The notes under the pieces were generated by a model. That model searched no databases. It was given only the letters and a program-made list of their open reading frames with translations, and was not told the origin of the DNA. From Thiotrichaceae bacterium (GTDB lineage Bacteria > Pseudomonadota > Gammaproteobacteria > SZUA-140): 64,000 bases of DNA. This document shows positions 31,810 through 41,150 of the stretch, one piece after another. The stretch is taken from positions 89,093-153,092 of the forward strand of contig NVTY02000034.1 of NCBI GenBank assembly GCA_002401765.2, read 5' to 3'. Both the position numbers and the translations under genes were made by a program. Within the stretch, counting starts at the first letter, position 1. Every line of letters starts with the position of its first letter.

Positions 31810-32217
31810 ATGAAAATTGCAGGCTATATGGTTGTCGTGGGTTGTTTGTCACTATCGGCATGTTCTGACTTTCAACCGGCTAAAACCGGTTCGGTTGGTG
31901 GTTATCAATTGCAGCTAAAGAATGACCCTGCACCTTTAAAGGTTGGCAGCAAAGCGAGCATTGAATTTTCGATTAGAGATGGAGTCAATCAGCCGGTTGA
32001 TAGTTGTACTGTGCATTTTCGTCAATACATGCCAGGGCATGAGATGTCGCTTGATAACGTGTTTGTGCTGATGGTTGATCAGGCCAAAGTTGGAATTTAC
32101 ACGGCTGATAGCGGCGAATTTTCAATGGGTGGTGACTGGGTGCTGGAATTTGACTTTATCTGTGGTGCAGACCACCACACAATTCCCTTTGATTTTAAGC
32201 TTGAATGGCCAGAATAA
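31810..32217 (+). CDS. Small lipoprotein with YtkA/FixH-like domain
   Basis: 135 residues. A lipobox (LSLSAC, Cys at residue 18) marks a lipoprotein signal. The remainder resembles YtkA-like immunoglobulin-fold domains: HFRQYMPGHEMSLDNVFVLM, then a Gly-rich GIYTADSGEFSMGGDW. Such domains occur near copper and cytochrome oxidase proteins. The HxxxMPGHEM spacing could bind a metal, which is inference. It lies 23 bases after gloA. Two histidines near the C terminus (DHHTIPF) add to the metal idea. Confidence 0.65.
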   Translation: MKIAGYMVVVGCLSLSACSDFQPAKTGSVGGYQLQLKNDPAPLKVGSKASIEFSIRDGVNQPVDSCTVHFRQYMPGHEMSLDNVFVLMVDQAKVGIYTADSGEFSMGGDWVLEFDFICGADHHTIPFDFKLEWPE

Positions 32218-32236
32218 AGGCAGAGTACGAGCGTAT

Positions 32237-35200
32237 TTAAGTGCTATTTTGCCCGCGGCTGTGTGGCGTGCGCCGACTGTTTAACACCGCGACTAGCATC
32301 GTTATTAGCCACCAGTAACTTATCGCGGCACCACCGCCATCAGGGTCACTGCGCGTCACCTCCAAGGTCATTATTATACTATTATTGCTTTCATCACTGT
32401 CATCTATTGCATTTGAACTGACGGTTCCCGTATGTCCCTGGAGGCCAGGCGCTGTGGTGACGATATCAACAGTGAGCGTGACTGTTTCATCCGTTGCCAG
32501 GCTGCCAAAGTCACAGACTAAAGAAATGCCCATCTCGCAGCTTCCATGCGTGGTGGTGGCCGATAAAAAAGTACTGCTTCTAGACAGCTCTCCTGAATAT
32601 TGAGCTCGTTCTGCGGTTGTAAACCCTCGGTTGGTGATTGAGGCGACATAGCGAGCCGTTTCACCTTCTCGTACTTCCTTGATGGTAAAGGCTCCGCTGA
32701 TGATTAGGTCCGGGTTCGTTGAGAACAGAATATGTGCGGCGGCTCCTGCGGCAATAAACTTTCCGCCGTCCCAGAGCACGGTTTTAAATAAGCTATTTGT
32801 ACCAGTTAAGATATCTGTCCATTCTGTGGCGTTAGGGCTAACCTTAATGCTGCCTGATGGCGCAACAGCCGTGAACTGGGTACCGCCAAAGCTAAGATCG
32901 CTGATTTGGATGTTAGGAAATGCGGGCAGCCTGCCACCCCCGGTCCACGCTCCATTACTATTACTTAATATGGTAGTGCTAGCGGGTGAGTTGGAGGTGC
33001 CAGTAACGATGATTCTGTCTTCACTGATGGCAATGTTGTTTAAATTAACGCTGGTGCCGCTGTCATTTCTTGTCCAAGAAATGCCTTTGGGGCTGGTGGT
33101 GATGGTGCCGCCATCACCGACAGCAATAAAATGATCTTCATTCCAGGCGATCTCGTGCAGTGTGTGTGACTCACTGGAGTCCCGGGGAGTCCATTTCTCA
33201 CCGTTTGCACTGGTATAGATGACACTGTTGAGCGCTGAACCACCGACGGCAACAAATTGATCTTTACCCCATGCAATGCCGTACAGTGTGCTTGAACTAT
33301 CTGGCAGGTCGGGTGATATTGGCGGTGGTCTCCAGCTAGTGCCACCATCGCTGTAGCAGATGGTACCGGCATTACCGACGGCGACAAACCTGGTGGTGAC
33401 ATCGCTCCAGCTCACGGCGTGCAGGTGATGAGAGCCACAAGATGAAAGTGGCGTTTGGTCAGCCCAGCTCACGCCGCCATTATTACTGTTTAAAATAGTC
33501 CCATTGTCGCCGACGGCTACGAGTAGCGTGTCACTTTTGGCAAGGTCATTGATCGCTTCTTGGGTTTGAACTGAACCAGCAGTGAGTTTCCAGGGGGTGC
33601 CACTGTCAATGCTGGTATAGATGTCGCCACCACTGCCTACGATGGCCACAATGGAATGAACGGGTTTGACGGGGCTTGACGCGACCCCATAGAAAAAACT
33701 GGCACTGGATGAGGCGGCGGGGATTGCTTCGGACTCCCACGCATCTCCGCTTGAATCATCACTGCGCAGGAATGTGCCCCATGTGCCAGTGATGAGGAAA
33801 TGATTCGTTTCATTTTCTATCCCAATACTGAGTAGGTCGTTGGTGACGTTGCTACCACCGTCAATGATGGTGGAGGGGGTAGTCCAGTAGTAGGCATCAT
33901 CGCTAGTAATAATGGTACCTGCATTACCGATGGCGATGTATTTGTCATTATCAAAGAGAATATCGTTTAGGTGCTGTGATGTAATGCGGCCTCTGCCGAT
34001 TAATATATCGGTGGGGACGATGTTGGTAGGGTCGCTGGTGATGAGTTGGGTACTATATTCCCCAGCAATCAAGGTGGACGTGTCATCGACAGCGATGGCT
34101 AAGAGGTGTTCGCTCGTCTGGGCATTTTGCGTTGTCCAAATGCTGCCATCGAGGCTAGTGCTGGTAATGAGCGTGCCGTTGCTACCGACCACAATGTGGT
34201 TGCTGCCATCCCAGGCGCTATCGAATAGCCATTCATCGCTGATGTTGCTGGTGCGTGCTAGCCATGTGTTGACGTTGCTTGTCGTGGTGAGCAGTACACC
34301 ATCTTTGCCGGTGGCAAGGAAAAACTCATCGCCAGGAGCTGATGTTAAATTACGAACCCCTGTGACGTGTAGTAAGTCGGTGCTGAACCCTGCGGGCGGA
34401 TCTGTTGCGGCTTCCCAGTCGGTGGTATTCACGCTCGTTAGAATTGTGCCCCCGCTGCCTACCGCAACATAATTAAAAATAGCATTTAGATTCCAGGAGA
34501 CACTGTGTAGATCCGCTGAAGTCGCATCTATTGCTTGCTGAGTCCAGGTGAGCGGCGATAGCGGACGAGTGAGAATGGTGCCGTTATCACCCACAGCGAT
34601 AACGCTGGAAGTTTCATTGAAGGTGATGCCGCGTAATGTTTCGGTTGAACCGGATGTCTCTGGGATCCAGGTTACCCCATCGTTAGTAGAAATAATCGTG
34701 CCGTTTGCACCTACTACCACAAAGTGTACGTCTGCCCAGATTACGTCGTGCAGGTTATCGAGAATATCGGGAATATCGGGGCTACGCTTTGTCCAGCTGA
34801 GGCCATCACGACTGCTCAGGATTAAGCCATTATCCCCCACGGCCAGAAAGAGTTTGTTCGGGCCGGATTTACCATTGTTTGCAATACTATTGATCGATCG
34901 TGTATGCCAAGCAATGCCATCCACACTGGTTAAAATAGCACCATCATCACTGCTGGCAACATATAAGCTGCCATCCCAGGTGATACCGCGAAGCCTGGGT
35001 GGCGGTACGTTACTGTGGCGGTCTGAGTTGAGCGTAGGGGTTTCAAGTCGCCAGCTAGCGCCGGTTTTGCTGGTAAGAATGGCGGCGACAGGTCTGCTCT
35101 GTACGCCATTGATGGGGTCAGTAAAGGAGAGGGCGTACTCGCCAATGGCGAGGAACTGTGTTCCATTCCAGATAACATCGGTTAGTTTATGGGTGATGGT

Positions 35201-35575
35201 TGATGTCCGAACTTCCCAATCGCCGCTGCTAGTACGGCTGACAATGGTTCCCTGCTCTCCAACGCTAACATAGCGAGTGCCACTCCACGCAATATCATTC
35301 AAATTCGCGGTTGTATTGGAGGGCTCTACCACCCAGTTTTCAATGCTGCCCGATTGACTGCTGATAATATTGCCGCCTTCGCTGACAGCGACAAACTCAT
35401 CATCGGCCCAGATCACACTACTGTGTTGATTACCATGTGGAGTAGGGTGTGCCCACTCCCATTGGCTTGGTATCGCATGTACGCAGAAGGGTAGAAGGGA
35501 TGCCAGTAAAATACAGCCGGCTAACATCGGCAGGGCAGGGGGTTTGTTATTGGCTTGAGTGGAGTGACTAAACAA
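32237..35575 (-). CDS. Giant secreted propeller protein with GlyGly-CTERM-like tail
   Basis: 1,112 residues. There is a signal peptide (residues 15-35, ending CVHAIP). About 21 repeats of 40-50 residues follow, each with a core like FVAVGDNGTILTS...W, related to Ycf48/BNR propeller blades. About residues 960-1070 form a DUF11-like beta domain (GETARYVASITNRG). The end has a Gly-rich stretch (DPDGGGAAIS), a hydrophobic helix (YWWLITMLVAVLN) and basic residues, the layout of a GlyGly-CTERM sorting signal cut by rhombosortase. A surface-attached or secreted role is likely; ligand unknown. Confidence 0.78.
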   Translation of the reverse strand: MFSHSTQANNKPPALPMLAGCILLASLLPFCVHAIPSQWEWAHPTPHGNQHSSVIWADDEFVAVSEGGNIISSQSGSIENWVVEPSNTTANLNDIAWSGTRYVSVGEQGTIVSRTSSGDWEVRTSTITHKLTDVIWNGTQFLAIGEYALSFTDPINGVQSRPVAAILTSKTGASWRLETPTLNSDRHSNVPPPRLRGITWDGSLYVASSDDGAILTSVDGIAWHTRSINSIANNGKSGPNKLFLAVGDNGLILSSRDGLSWTKRSPDIPDILDNLHDVIWADVHFVVVGANGTIISTNDGVTWIPETSGSTETLRGITFNETSSVIAVGDNGTILTRPLSPLTWTQQAIDATSADLHSVSWNLNAIFNYVAVGSGGTILTSVNTTDWEAATDPPAGFSTDLLHVTGVRNLTSAPGDEFFLATGKDGVLLTTTSNVNTWLARTSNISDEWLFDSAWDGSNHIVVGSNGTLITSTSLDGSIWTTQNAQTSEHLLAIAVDDTSTLIAGEYSTQLITSDPTNIVPTDILIGRGRITSQHLNDILFDNDKYIAIGNAGTIITSDDAYYWTTPSTIIDGGSNVTNDLLSIGIENETNHFLITGTWGTFLRSDDSSGDAWESEAIPAASSSASFFYGVASSPVKPVHSIVAIVGSGGDIYTSIDSGTPWKLTAGSVQTQEAINDLAKSDTLLVAVGDNGTILNSNNGGVSWADQTPLSSCGSHHLHAVSWSDVTTRFVAVGNAGTICYSDGGTSWRPPPISPDLPDSSSTLYGIAWGKDQFVAVGGSALNSVIYTSANGEKWTPRDSSESHTLHEIAWNEDHFIAVGDGGTITTSPKGISWTRNDSGTSVNLNNIAISEDRIIVTGTSNSPASTTILSNSNGAWTGGGRLPAFPNIQISDLSFGGTQFTAVAPSGSIKVSPNATEWTDILTGTNSLFKTVLWDGGKFIAAGAAAHILFSTNPDLIISGAFTIKEVREGETARYVASITNRGFTTAERAQYSGELSRSSTFLSATTTHGSCEMGISLVCDFGSLATDETVTLTVDIVTTAPGLQGHTGTVSSNAIDDSDESNNSIIMTLEVTRSDPDGGGAAISYWWLITMLVAVLNSRRTPHSRGQNST

Positions 35576-35753
35576 GAGGGTTGCCTTGGTGTATGCGAGT
35601 GCCGATGCTGGCGCTCAGAGCAGTGTTACGAATACGCATCCTGTGCTTATATATAGCGGCAGATGATGGATTAAATGTAGCACTTGACATGTGGGTTTTA
35701 GCTGGATGTGAGCTTTTATTTTTTTAAATCAATCTGTTGTCGATTGTGGTGGT

Positions 35754-36191
35754 TTATTTCTTAAGCAGTTTTCGCAGCCCTTTCAAATAATGCTTCTCAT
35801 CAGGTGCAGTATTGCGTTTTTGTGCTTGCATCAGCATATCACCCAGTGGTTCCATCATTTTATGCTCAGCGGCGTGGGGTTCAGTACATTTTTCGACCAG
35901 CGCCTGGTAGATGTCGATAATGCCCTTGGGGCGTTGAGTGGCGAGTTGCTCCTGGATCGCGATATGCATCGACATATGCAAAAACGGGTTGCTCTGGCCC
36001 ATTTCGGGGGTGAAATCCTTGTCGATTACCGCTGCCGGGTCCGATAGCAGTGCGTGATATTCCGGGTGCTGTTCGATAATGCCCGCGATGAGCTGTTCCA
36101 TTGGCTCTAGCGGCGTGGTGCCATTGAGTTGTTTTTGCCAGATATCAAAAAAGAACTGACGCATCTTGTGGCGATCTTTCGAAAAAAGCAT
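35754..36191 (-). CDS. DUF1841 family protein
   Basis: 145 residues, soluble and helical. It matches the DUF1841 pattern: DIWQKQLNG near the start and NPFLHMSMHIAIQEQLATQR in the middle, with several conserved His. Function is unknown; in related bacteria it typically lies beside nth, as here (42 bases downstream of nth on the same strand). The 178 bases between this gene and the propeller gene start hold only a short imperfect stem near 35599-35618. Confidence 0.85.
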   Translation of the reverse strand: MLFSKDRHKMRQFFFDIWQKQLNGTTPLEPMEQLIAGIIEQHPEYHALLSDPAAVIDKDFTPEMGQSNPFLHMSMHIAIQEQLATQRPKGIIDIYQALVEKCTEPHAAEHKMMEPLGDMLMQAQKRNTAPDEKHYLKGLRKLLKK

Positions 36192-36233
36192 GGTTAATTC
36201 TCGGTTTAATTATCTACTCGGGTAAATTATAGT

Positions 36234-36869
36234 CTATTCGATCGCTTTCTGTTTGTATTCACACTGGTCCTCAATCACGCAGGCACCACAACGCGGTTTA
36301 CGCGCCACACAGACATAACGGCCGTGCAGAATCAGCCAGTGGTGGGCATCGAGCTTGAACTCCTCTGGGATGAACTTAATCAACTTCCGCTCGACCTCCA
36401 GAACCGTTTTGCCAGGAGCCATTTTAGTGCGGTTGGAGACGCGAAAAATATGGGTATCGACTGCGATGGTTGGTTGGCCAAAGGCGGTGTTGAGAATGAC
36501 ATTGGCGGTTTTACGCCCGACGCCCGGTAGTGCCTCAAGGCTTTCTCGATCTTGCGGTACTTCACTGTTGTAGCGGTCTTTGAGAATGGCGCAGGTCTTA
36601 ATGATGTTGGCCGCTTTACCATTAAATAGCCCGATGGTCTTAATGTATTGTTTAAGGCGATCCACTCCCAGTGCGTGGATCGCCGTGGGCGTATTGGCAA
36701 TCGGATAGAGCCTATCGGTTGCCTTATTAACCCCTTTGTCAGTCGCCTGGGCAGAGAGAATGACCGCGATTAACAACTCAAATGGCGAGGTGTAGTTTAA
36801 TTCTGTGGTGGGATGAGGGTTTTCCGCGCGTAGGCGCTCAAAAATCTCAGTGCGTTTCTGCTTGTTCAT
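36234..36869 (-). CDS. nth: Endonuclease III
   Basis: 211 residues, the same length as E. coli Nth. It is a base-excision repair glycosylase/lyase for oxidised pyrimidines. The helix-hairpin-helix (LEALPGVGRKTANVIL) carries the catalytic Lys, and the Asp is in AVDTHIFRVSNR. The 4Fe-4S cluster Cys pattern C-x6-C-x2-C-x5-C is complete at the end (CVARKPRCGACVIEDQC). In many relatives nth directly follows rnfE; here it is 32 kb away. Confidence 0.97.
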   Translation of the reverse strand: MNKQKRTEIFERLRAENPHPTTELNYTSPFELLIAVILSAQATDKGVNKATDRLYPIANTPTAIHALGVDRLKQYIKTIGLFNGKAANIIKTCAILKDRYNSEVPQDRESLEALPGVGRKTANVILNTAFGQPTIAVDTHIFRVSNRTKMAPGKTVLEVERKLIKFIPEEFKLDAHHWLILHGRYVCVARKPRCGACVIEDQCEYKQKAIE

Positions 36870-36994
36870 GTGGTGTGATGGTCGTTTGTGTCTGAATTTT
36901 TATTGGGCAGTATAACATGACTGATGAACTGCTTATTTCGGCTGACTTGTGAGAGAATCGACAAATTATTCTCTATTCAGGAAAGCGATTTTAT

Positions 36995-39844
36995 ATGAGA
37001 TTCAAGTTAATGAACTTTAGGTTACCGGCATTCAGATTTGAATTTTTTATCCCTTTGCTATCGCTGTTAGCGGTTACTACGCCACTACACGCGAGTGAAG
37101 AACTGCGCTGGCAGCAGGCGATCGATCATGCGGCGCAGGCGGTACTGGCCATTCGCGTCGATGCCCCACGTTCTTTTGATACGGGGATCAATAATTCAGT
37201 ACAGGCGACCGGCTTTGTGGTTGATGCCGAGCAGGGGATTGTGTTGACGAATCGCCATGTGGTGCAACCGGGGCCGACGGTCGCCAAAGGGGTTTTTCTC
37301 AACCGTGAAGAGATTAAGTTAATACCGATTTATCGAGATCCTATCCATGATTTTGGTTTCTTTAAATATGACCCAAAGGCACTCACCTACAACAAGCCGG
37401 TTGCACTAGGCCTGATGCCCGAGGCGGTGCAGCGAGGGCGTGAGATTAAAGTGGTGGGCAATGATGGCGGAGAACAGCTTTCGATTCTCAGTGGTACCAT
37501 TGCGCGCCTCGACAGACCCGCCCCTCTTTATGGGAGAGGCAACTTTAACGACTTTAATACCTTCTATATTCAAGCCGCCTCATCAACCAGTGGTGGCTCC
37601 TCTGGCGCACCAGTGATTGATATTGAGGGCAACGTGATCGCATTGAATGCGGGGGCAAACATGCGTAATGCGGCTAGTTTTTATCTGCCGCTGGATCGCG
37701 TGGTACATGCCTTCAAACGCATTCGTGATGGCATTGAGATAACGCGCGGCACACTGCAGACAACCTTCAAATACCAGCCATATGATGAGCTTAAACGTCT
37801 CGGTTTAAGCGATGAAAATGAGGCGTTGGTACGCGCTCAGGATCCCGCAGCCGTGGGCTTGTTAACGGTTGCCTATTTGGTCCCCGAAGGTCCCGCCGAT
37901 GGCTTGTTTGAAGCGGGTGATATTTTACTGAAGATTAACGATGAATGGGTACGCCACTTTATTTCATTGGAGGCAATGCTTGACCGGCATGTGAATGATG
38001 ATATTTCCGTGGTGATTGAGCGTGCGGGTAAACAGCTCACTCTGATGCTTAAGGTGCAGGATCTTGATGAGATTACCCCCTCGCGTTATATCGACGTGGG
38101 TGGTGCGATTTTACATGACCTCTCATACCAGCAGGCGCGCAGTTTTAATATTCCCGTCTCTGGGCTTTATGTGGCGTATGGCGGTTATATGCTGAGTAAT
38201 GAGCTGATTGGGCGTGGTAGCGTGATTACCTCTATTGCGGGTCATGAGGTCAATACTGTTGATGAGGCTGAGGCGGTGCTACAGACGATTAGTGATGGCG
38301 AGCGATTTTCAGTACACTTTTTCCAGCTGGTAAACTCGCGGCAGAAAATGCAGCGCGTGGTGACGATGGACCGGCGCTGGTTTCCAGCATCGAGCTGTTA
38401 TCGTGATGATGTGAAAGGGCTGTGGCCGTGTGAAGAGTGGCCGGCGAAGACGCTGGTGTCAAAGCCGCAGCCGAGTACCACGCGTTTTGTGACGTCAGAA
38501 ACGCCCGCATTGCAGCGGATGGTGCAATCACTCGTGCGGGTTAACTTTGATATGCCTTATGTCGTAGAGGGAATCACTGAAACACGCTATACCGGCGCGG
38601 GGCTGTTGATTGATATTGAGCGCGGTTGGGTGTTGGTGGATCGCGATACGGTACCCACCACATTAGGTGATGTCACCATCATCTTTGCCGGTTCACTTGA
38701 AGTGCCGGGTCACGTTGAATTTGTCCATCCTCAGCATAATTTTGCCATGGTCTCTTATGATCCCACGTTGATTGGTGATACGCCGGTGCGTAATGTGACT
38801 TTTTCAGATGAGCCGCTGGCACCGGGGGATGATGTCTGGTTGATTGGCTCAAAAATGAACCATAAATTAATCTCGCATAAAACGACCGTGGCTGAGATTG
38901 ATATGCTGAGTTTGCCGCTGCCCTCGGTGCCGCGCTATCGGGCAACGAATCTTGAAGTTATTTCGTTAACCAGCCAGGCAAACACGGTGGGCGGGGTATT
39001 GACGGATAAAGACGGTGCGGTACAGGCGTTATGGTCCAGTTTTGGTTATCAGCGAAATAATAAATTTGGCAGCATGGTGGTGGGTGTGCCGGTGGAAGTG
39101 GTACTGGATCAGTTGCGCTGGCAGCAGCAGGCGCTGTCGTCGGCTATTACGCGCACGATGGCGAGTGAGTTAAATTTTGTGCCGTTGAATGAGGCGCGAA
39201 AACGCGGCCTTGATAATGAATGGGCATTGACCATGGAGGCTCACGATTCAGAGACGCGCCATGTATTGCAGGTGATACGCGTGGCGGCCGGAAGCCCTGC
39301 GGCAGCTGTGCTGGAAGGCGGTGACCTTATTTTGGCGATTGACGGCCATGTCGTGACGACTTTTCTTGAAGTAGAGCGCGCGGCACAGCAGGCTGCATTA
39401 AAGGTAACGCTGCTACGTGGCGGTGAGATTCTCGAGGTGAATTTACAGACAGTGCCGCTTGATGGTGTTGGCTTGAAGCGATTCGTGAGCTGGGCTGGGG
39501 CAATCTTCCATCGCCAGCAGCGTGAAATAGCGGCTCAGCGGGGGTGGGATGATGACGGGCTGTATGTCTCATGGATCTGGAAGGGAAGCCCAGCCGCGCA
39601 TTATGGGGTCTACCCGACAGGTCGCTTGACTGAACTGGAAGGGGTGGCGATCCGTGATCTCGATGGTTTTGTCACCCGCCTTCATGAAATTGCAGGGCTG
39701 GCCTCTGTGCGTGTCAAAATGATCAGCTTGAATGGTAAAGAGACGATGTTAACGCTAAAACTGGACAACCAGTACTGGCCACCATTTGAGCTGCGAGATG
39801 ATGGCGAGCATGGTTGGCAGCGTGCGGGTATTTCACCTGAATAA
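36995..39844 (+). CDS. Tandem HtrA-like serine protease with PDZ domains (Nma111-like layout)
   Basis: 949 residues with a signal peptide (about 14-34). The first half is a trypsin-like protease with the triad His88 (LTNRHVVQPG), Asp119 (PIHDFGFF) and Ser203 (SGGSSGAPV), followed by two PDZ-like domains (VPEGPADGLFEAGDILLKI and the next about 100 residues). The second half repeats the fold, but the His position is Asp (LVDRDTVPT) and the Ser motif is lost (NTVGGVLTDKDG), so it is a pseudoprotease, again with PDZ-like segments (AAGSPAAAVLEGGDLIL). This active-plus-inactive tandem is like yeast Nma111. It is probably periplasmic quality control. Confidence 0.82.
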   Translation: MRFKLMNFRLPAFRFEFFIPLLSLLAVTTPLHASEELRWQQAIDHAAQAVLAIRVDAPRSFDTGINNSVQATGFVVDAEQGIVLTNRHVVQPGPTVAKGVFLNREEIKLIPIYRDPIHDFGFFKYDPKALTYNKPVALGLMPEAVQRGREIKVVGNDGGEQLSILSGTIARLDRPAPLYGRGNFNDFNTFYIQAASSTSGGSSGAPVIDIEGNVIALNAGANMRNAASFYLPLDRVVHAFKRIRDGIEITRGTLQTTFKYQPYDELKRLGLSDENEALVRAQDPAAVGLLTVAYLVPEGPADGLFEAGDILLKINDEWVRHFISLEAMLDRHVNDDISVVIERAGKQLTLMLKVQDLDEITPSRYIDVGGAILHDLSYQQARSFNIPVSGLYVAYGGYMLSNELIGRGSVITSIAGHEVNTVDEAEAVLQTISDGERFSVHFFQLVNSRQKMQRVVTMDRRWFPASSCYRDDVKGLWPCEEWPAKTLVSKPQPSTTRFVTSETPALQRMVQSLVRVNFDMPYVVEGITETRYTGAGLLIDIERGWVLVDRDTVPTTLGDVTIIFAGSLEVPGHVEFVHPQHNFAMVSYDPTLIGDTPVRNVTFSDEPLAPGDDVWLIGSKMNHKLISHKTTVAEIDMLSLPLPSVPRYRATNLEVISLTSQANTVGGVLTDKDGAVQALWSSFGYQRNNKFGSMVVGVPVEVVLDQLRWQQQALSSAITRTMASELNFVPLNEARKRGLDNEWALTMEAHDSETRHVLQVIRVAAGSPAAAVLEGGDLILAIDGHVVTTFLEVERAAQQAALKVTLLRGGEILEVNLQTVPLDGVGLKRFVSWAGAIFHRQQREIAAQRGWDDDGLYVSWIWKGSPAAHYGVYPTGRLTELEGVAIRDLDGFVTRLHEIAGLASVRVKMISLNGKETMLTLKLDNQYWPPFELRDDGEHGWQRAGISPE

Positions 39845-39857
39845 CATGCTTAAAAGA

Positions 39858-39901
39858 CCTTCTCTCCCGCTATTTATTGATGGGGGAGGAGGGAGAGAAG
39901 G
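39858..39901. repeat. Perfect 11-bp inverted repeat after the protease gene
   Basis: CCTTCTCTCCC (39858-39868) and GGGAGAGAAGG (39891-39901) flank a 22-base loop, 14 bases after the protease stop. No T-run follows on the plus strand. On the minus strand it is followed by TCTTTTAA, so it may stop transcripts arriving from the right. A terminator or mRNA-stability hairpin is likely. Confidence 0.5.
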
Positions 39902-40074
39902 GGGTAACCGGTAGTGCTTAACGTGGATTAATATTAGTGGCTTGAAGAGAAGAAAGAAATGTGACAGATTGTCGCAGGGGATGGTGTGTTAATGAGGCCC
40001 GTACCGCGGGTGTATGCGCCGTATTGCATTAGCGACCTAACATGTTGTTGGATTTTGTTACTGAGTATAGATGT

Positions 40075-40473
40075 ATGCGTATTGTTTTGTTTTTATGTTC
40101 TATGGTTACTTTTGTTTCACTGCCTGTGGGGGCATGGTATGAGAAATCAGGTGATTATGTATCCCAGGTAGAGGTCATCGATTTATCTAAATTAAAGGCC
40201 ACCACCTTCAATGTGAATGAACTGCTGGTGCGTGTGGTGTTATTGGAAAACTGGCAGATACAGCGGCGTTCAGCGACACAGATACTGGCGAAACTTAATG
40301 ATCAGTGTCTGATGCGTATTGACCTTGAAGCGCGGCAAATTAGGTTGCAGGAGGTTGTGACCAACTGTGACTTTAACCCAGCGTGGCTAAGTACTATACG
40401 CAAAAATTTTATTAGGGATTCAACCTATCATCGTCATGTTGAGATTGCACGCGACTATTTAGGCGAATATTAG
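40075..40473 (+). CDS. Small exported protein of unknown function
   Basis: 132 residues from the ATG at 40075, which gives a normal signal peptide (MRIVLFLCSMVTFVSLPVGA). An in-frame ATG 11 codons upstream is possible; neither has a clear ribosome site. The mature part is about 110 residues with two Cys (CLMRID and TNCDFNP) that could form a disulfide. I recognise no family. It converges on the transglycosylase gene with 9 bases between stops. Confidence 0.6.
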   Translation: MRIVLFLCSMVTFVSLPVGAWYEKSGDYVSQVEVIDLSKLKATTFNVNELLVRVVLLENWQIQRRSATQILAKLNDQCLMRIDLEARQIRLQEVVTNCDFNPAWLSTIRKNFIRDSTYHRHVEIARDYLGEY

Positions 40474-40482
40474 CGTGGCCGC

Positions 40483-41088
40483 TTACTGCCGATACCAGCG
40501 CTCTCGCAATGCATTAAATACTTTATTGGGGTAGACGTTCCGCCCCAGACTGCCGTTGTAACGTGCTAGCCCGCGGGTGAGATCACCATTCTCTTTATCG
40601 AGGTAGTATTTCAAAATGGTACAGCCGAGCCGCAGATTGGTCTCTATGTGAAACAGGTTATCACCTGGTTTTCCGATCTCTTTGAGCCAAAATGGCATTA
40701 CCTGCATTAACCCCTGAGCACCCGCATGGGAAAGCGCCCAGCGGTCAAAGTTACTCTCGACCTCGATGACGGCTAATACTAGCTCTGGCGCTAGTTCAGC
40801 ACGGCTTGCTTCTGCATGGATCAGCTTGAGTAGCTGAAGCTGTTTTTCCTGATCCTGTTTTCGGACGCGACGTTGCAGGCGCTGTGACATATCCACTAAC
40901 CATACCTCCGCCTCAAAACGGTCCTGAAAGCTTTCGCTATCGTTGATGGCGCTGATGAGTAGGTTGCGCAGCTCAAAATCGGGTGCGCGCTCTTTGGCTG
41001 ATAGCGGTGATGTAACGAGCAGACAGCAGAGCGCCAGCGCTGAGAGCCTGAGTGGTGAGAGAAGAATCTGGCTGGTTTGATTGAACAT
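40483..41088 (-). CDS. Lytic transglycosylase (SLT domain)
   Basis: 201 residues from the ATG at 41088 (AGG five bases upstream); a GTG two codons earlier is possible. There is a signal peptide (about 10-30, ending SPLSAK). The C-terminal SLT/goose-lysozyme domain has the catalytic Glu in VIEVESNFDRWALS, followed by GAQGLMQVMP and LARYNGS. It cleaves peptidoglycan to 1,6-anhydro products in the periplasm. It lies 62 bases downstream of proS, likely in the same transcript. Confidence 0.9.
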   Translation of the reverse strand: MFNQTSQILLSPLRLSALALCCLLVTSPLSAKERAPDFELRNLLISAINDSESFQDRFEAEVWLVDMSQRLQRRVRKQDQEKQLQLLKLIHAEASRAELAPELVLAVIEVESNFDRWALSHAGAQGLMQVMPFWLKEIGKPGDNLFHIETNLRLGCTILKYYLDKENGDLTRGLARYNGSLGRNVYPNKVFNALRERWYRQ

Positions 41089-41150
41089 AAACACCTGCTG
41101 CGATCAATGTTATTGATTAGATCGTCATGCAAGTGTTTTTGCTTTAGCGC

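Noticed and set aside
34548-35273. Long open frame opposite the propeller gene (241 codons)
   Set aside because: It is the antisense shadow of the repeats; the minus-strand frame has signal peptide, repeats and sorting tail.
39959-39977. TGTGACAGATTGTCGCA as a second CRP-like site
   Set aside because: The spacer is seven rather than six and one half-site has a mismatch.
39986-40171. 60-codon open frame overlapping the small exported protein
   Set aside because: It lies in another frame of that gene, whose frame has a proper signal peptide.
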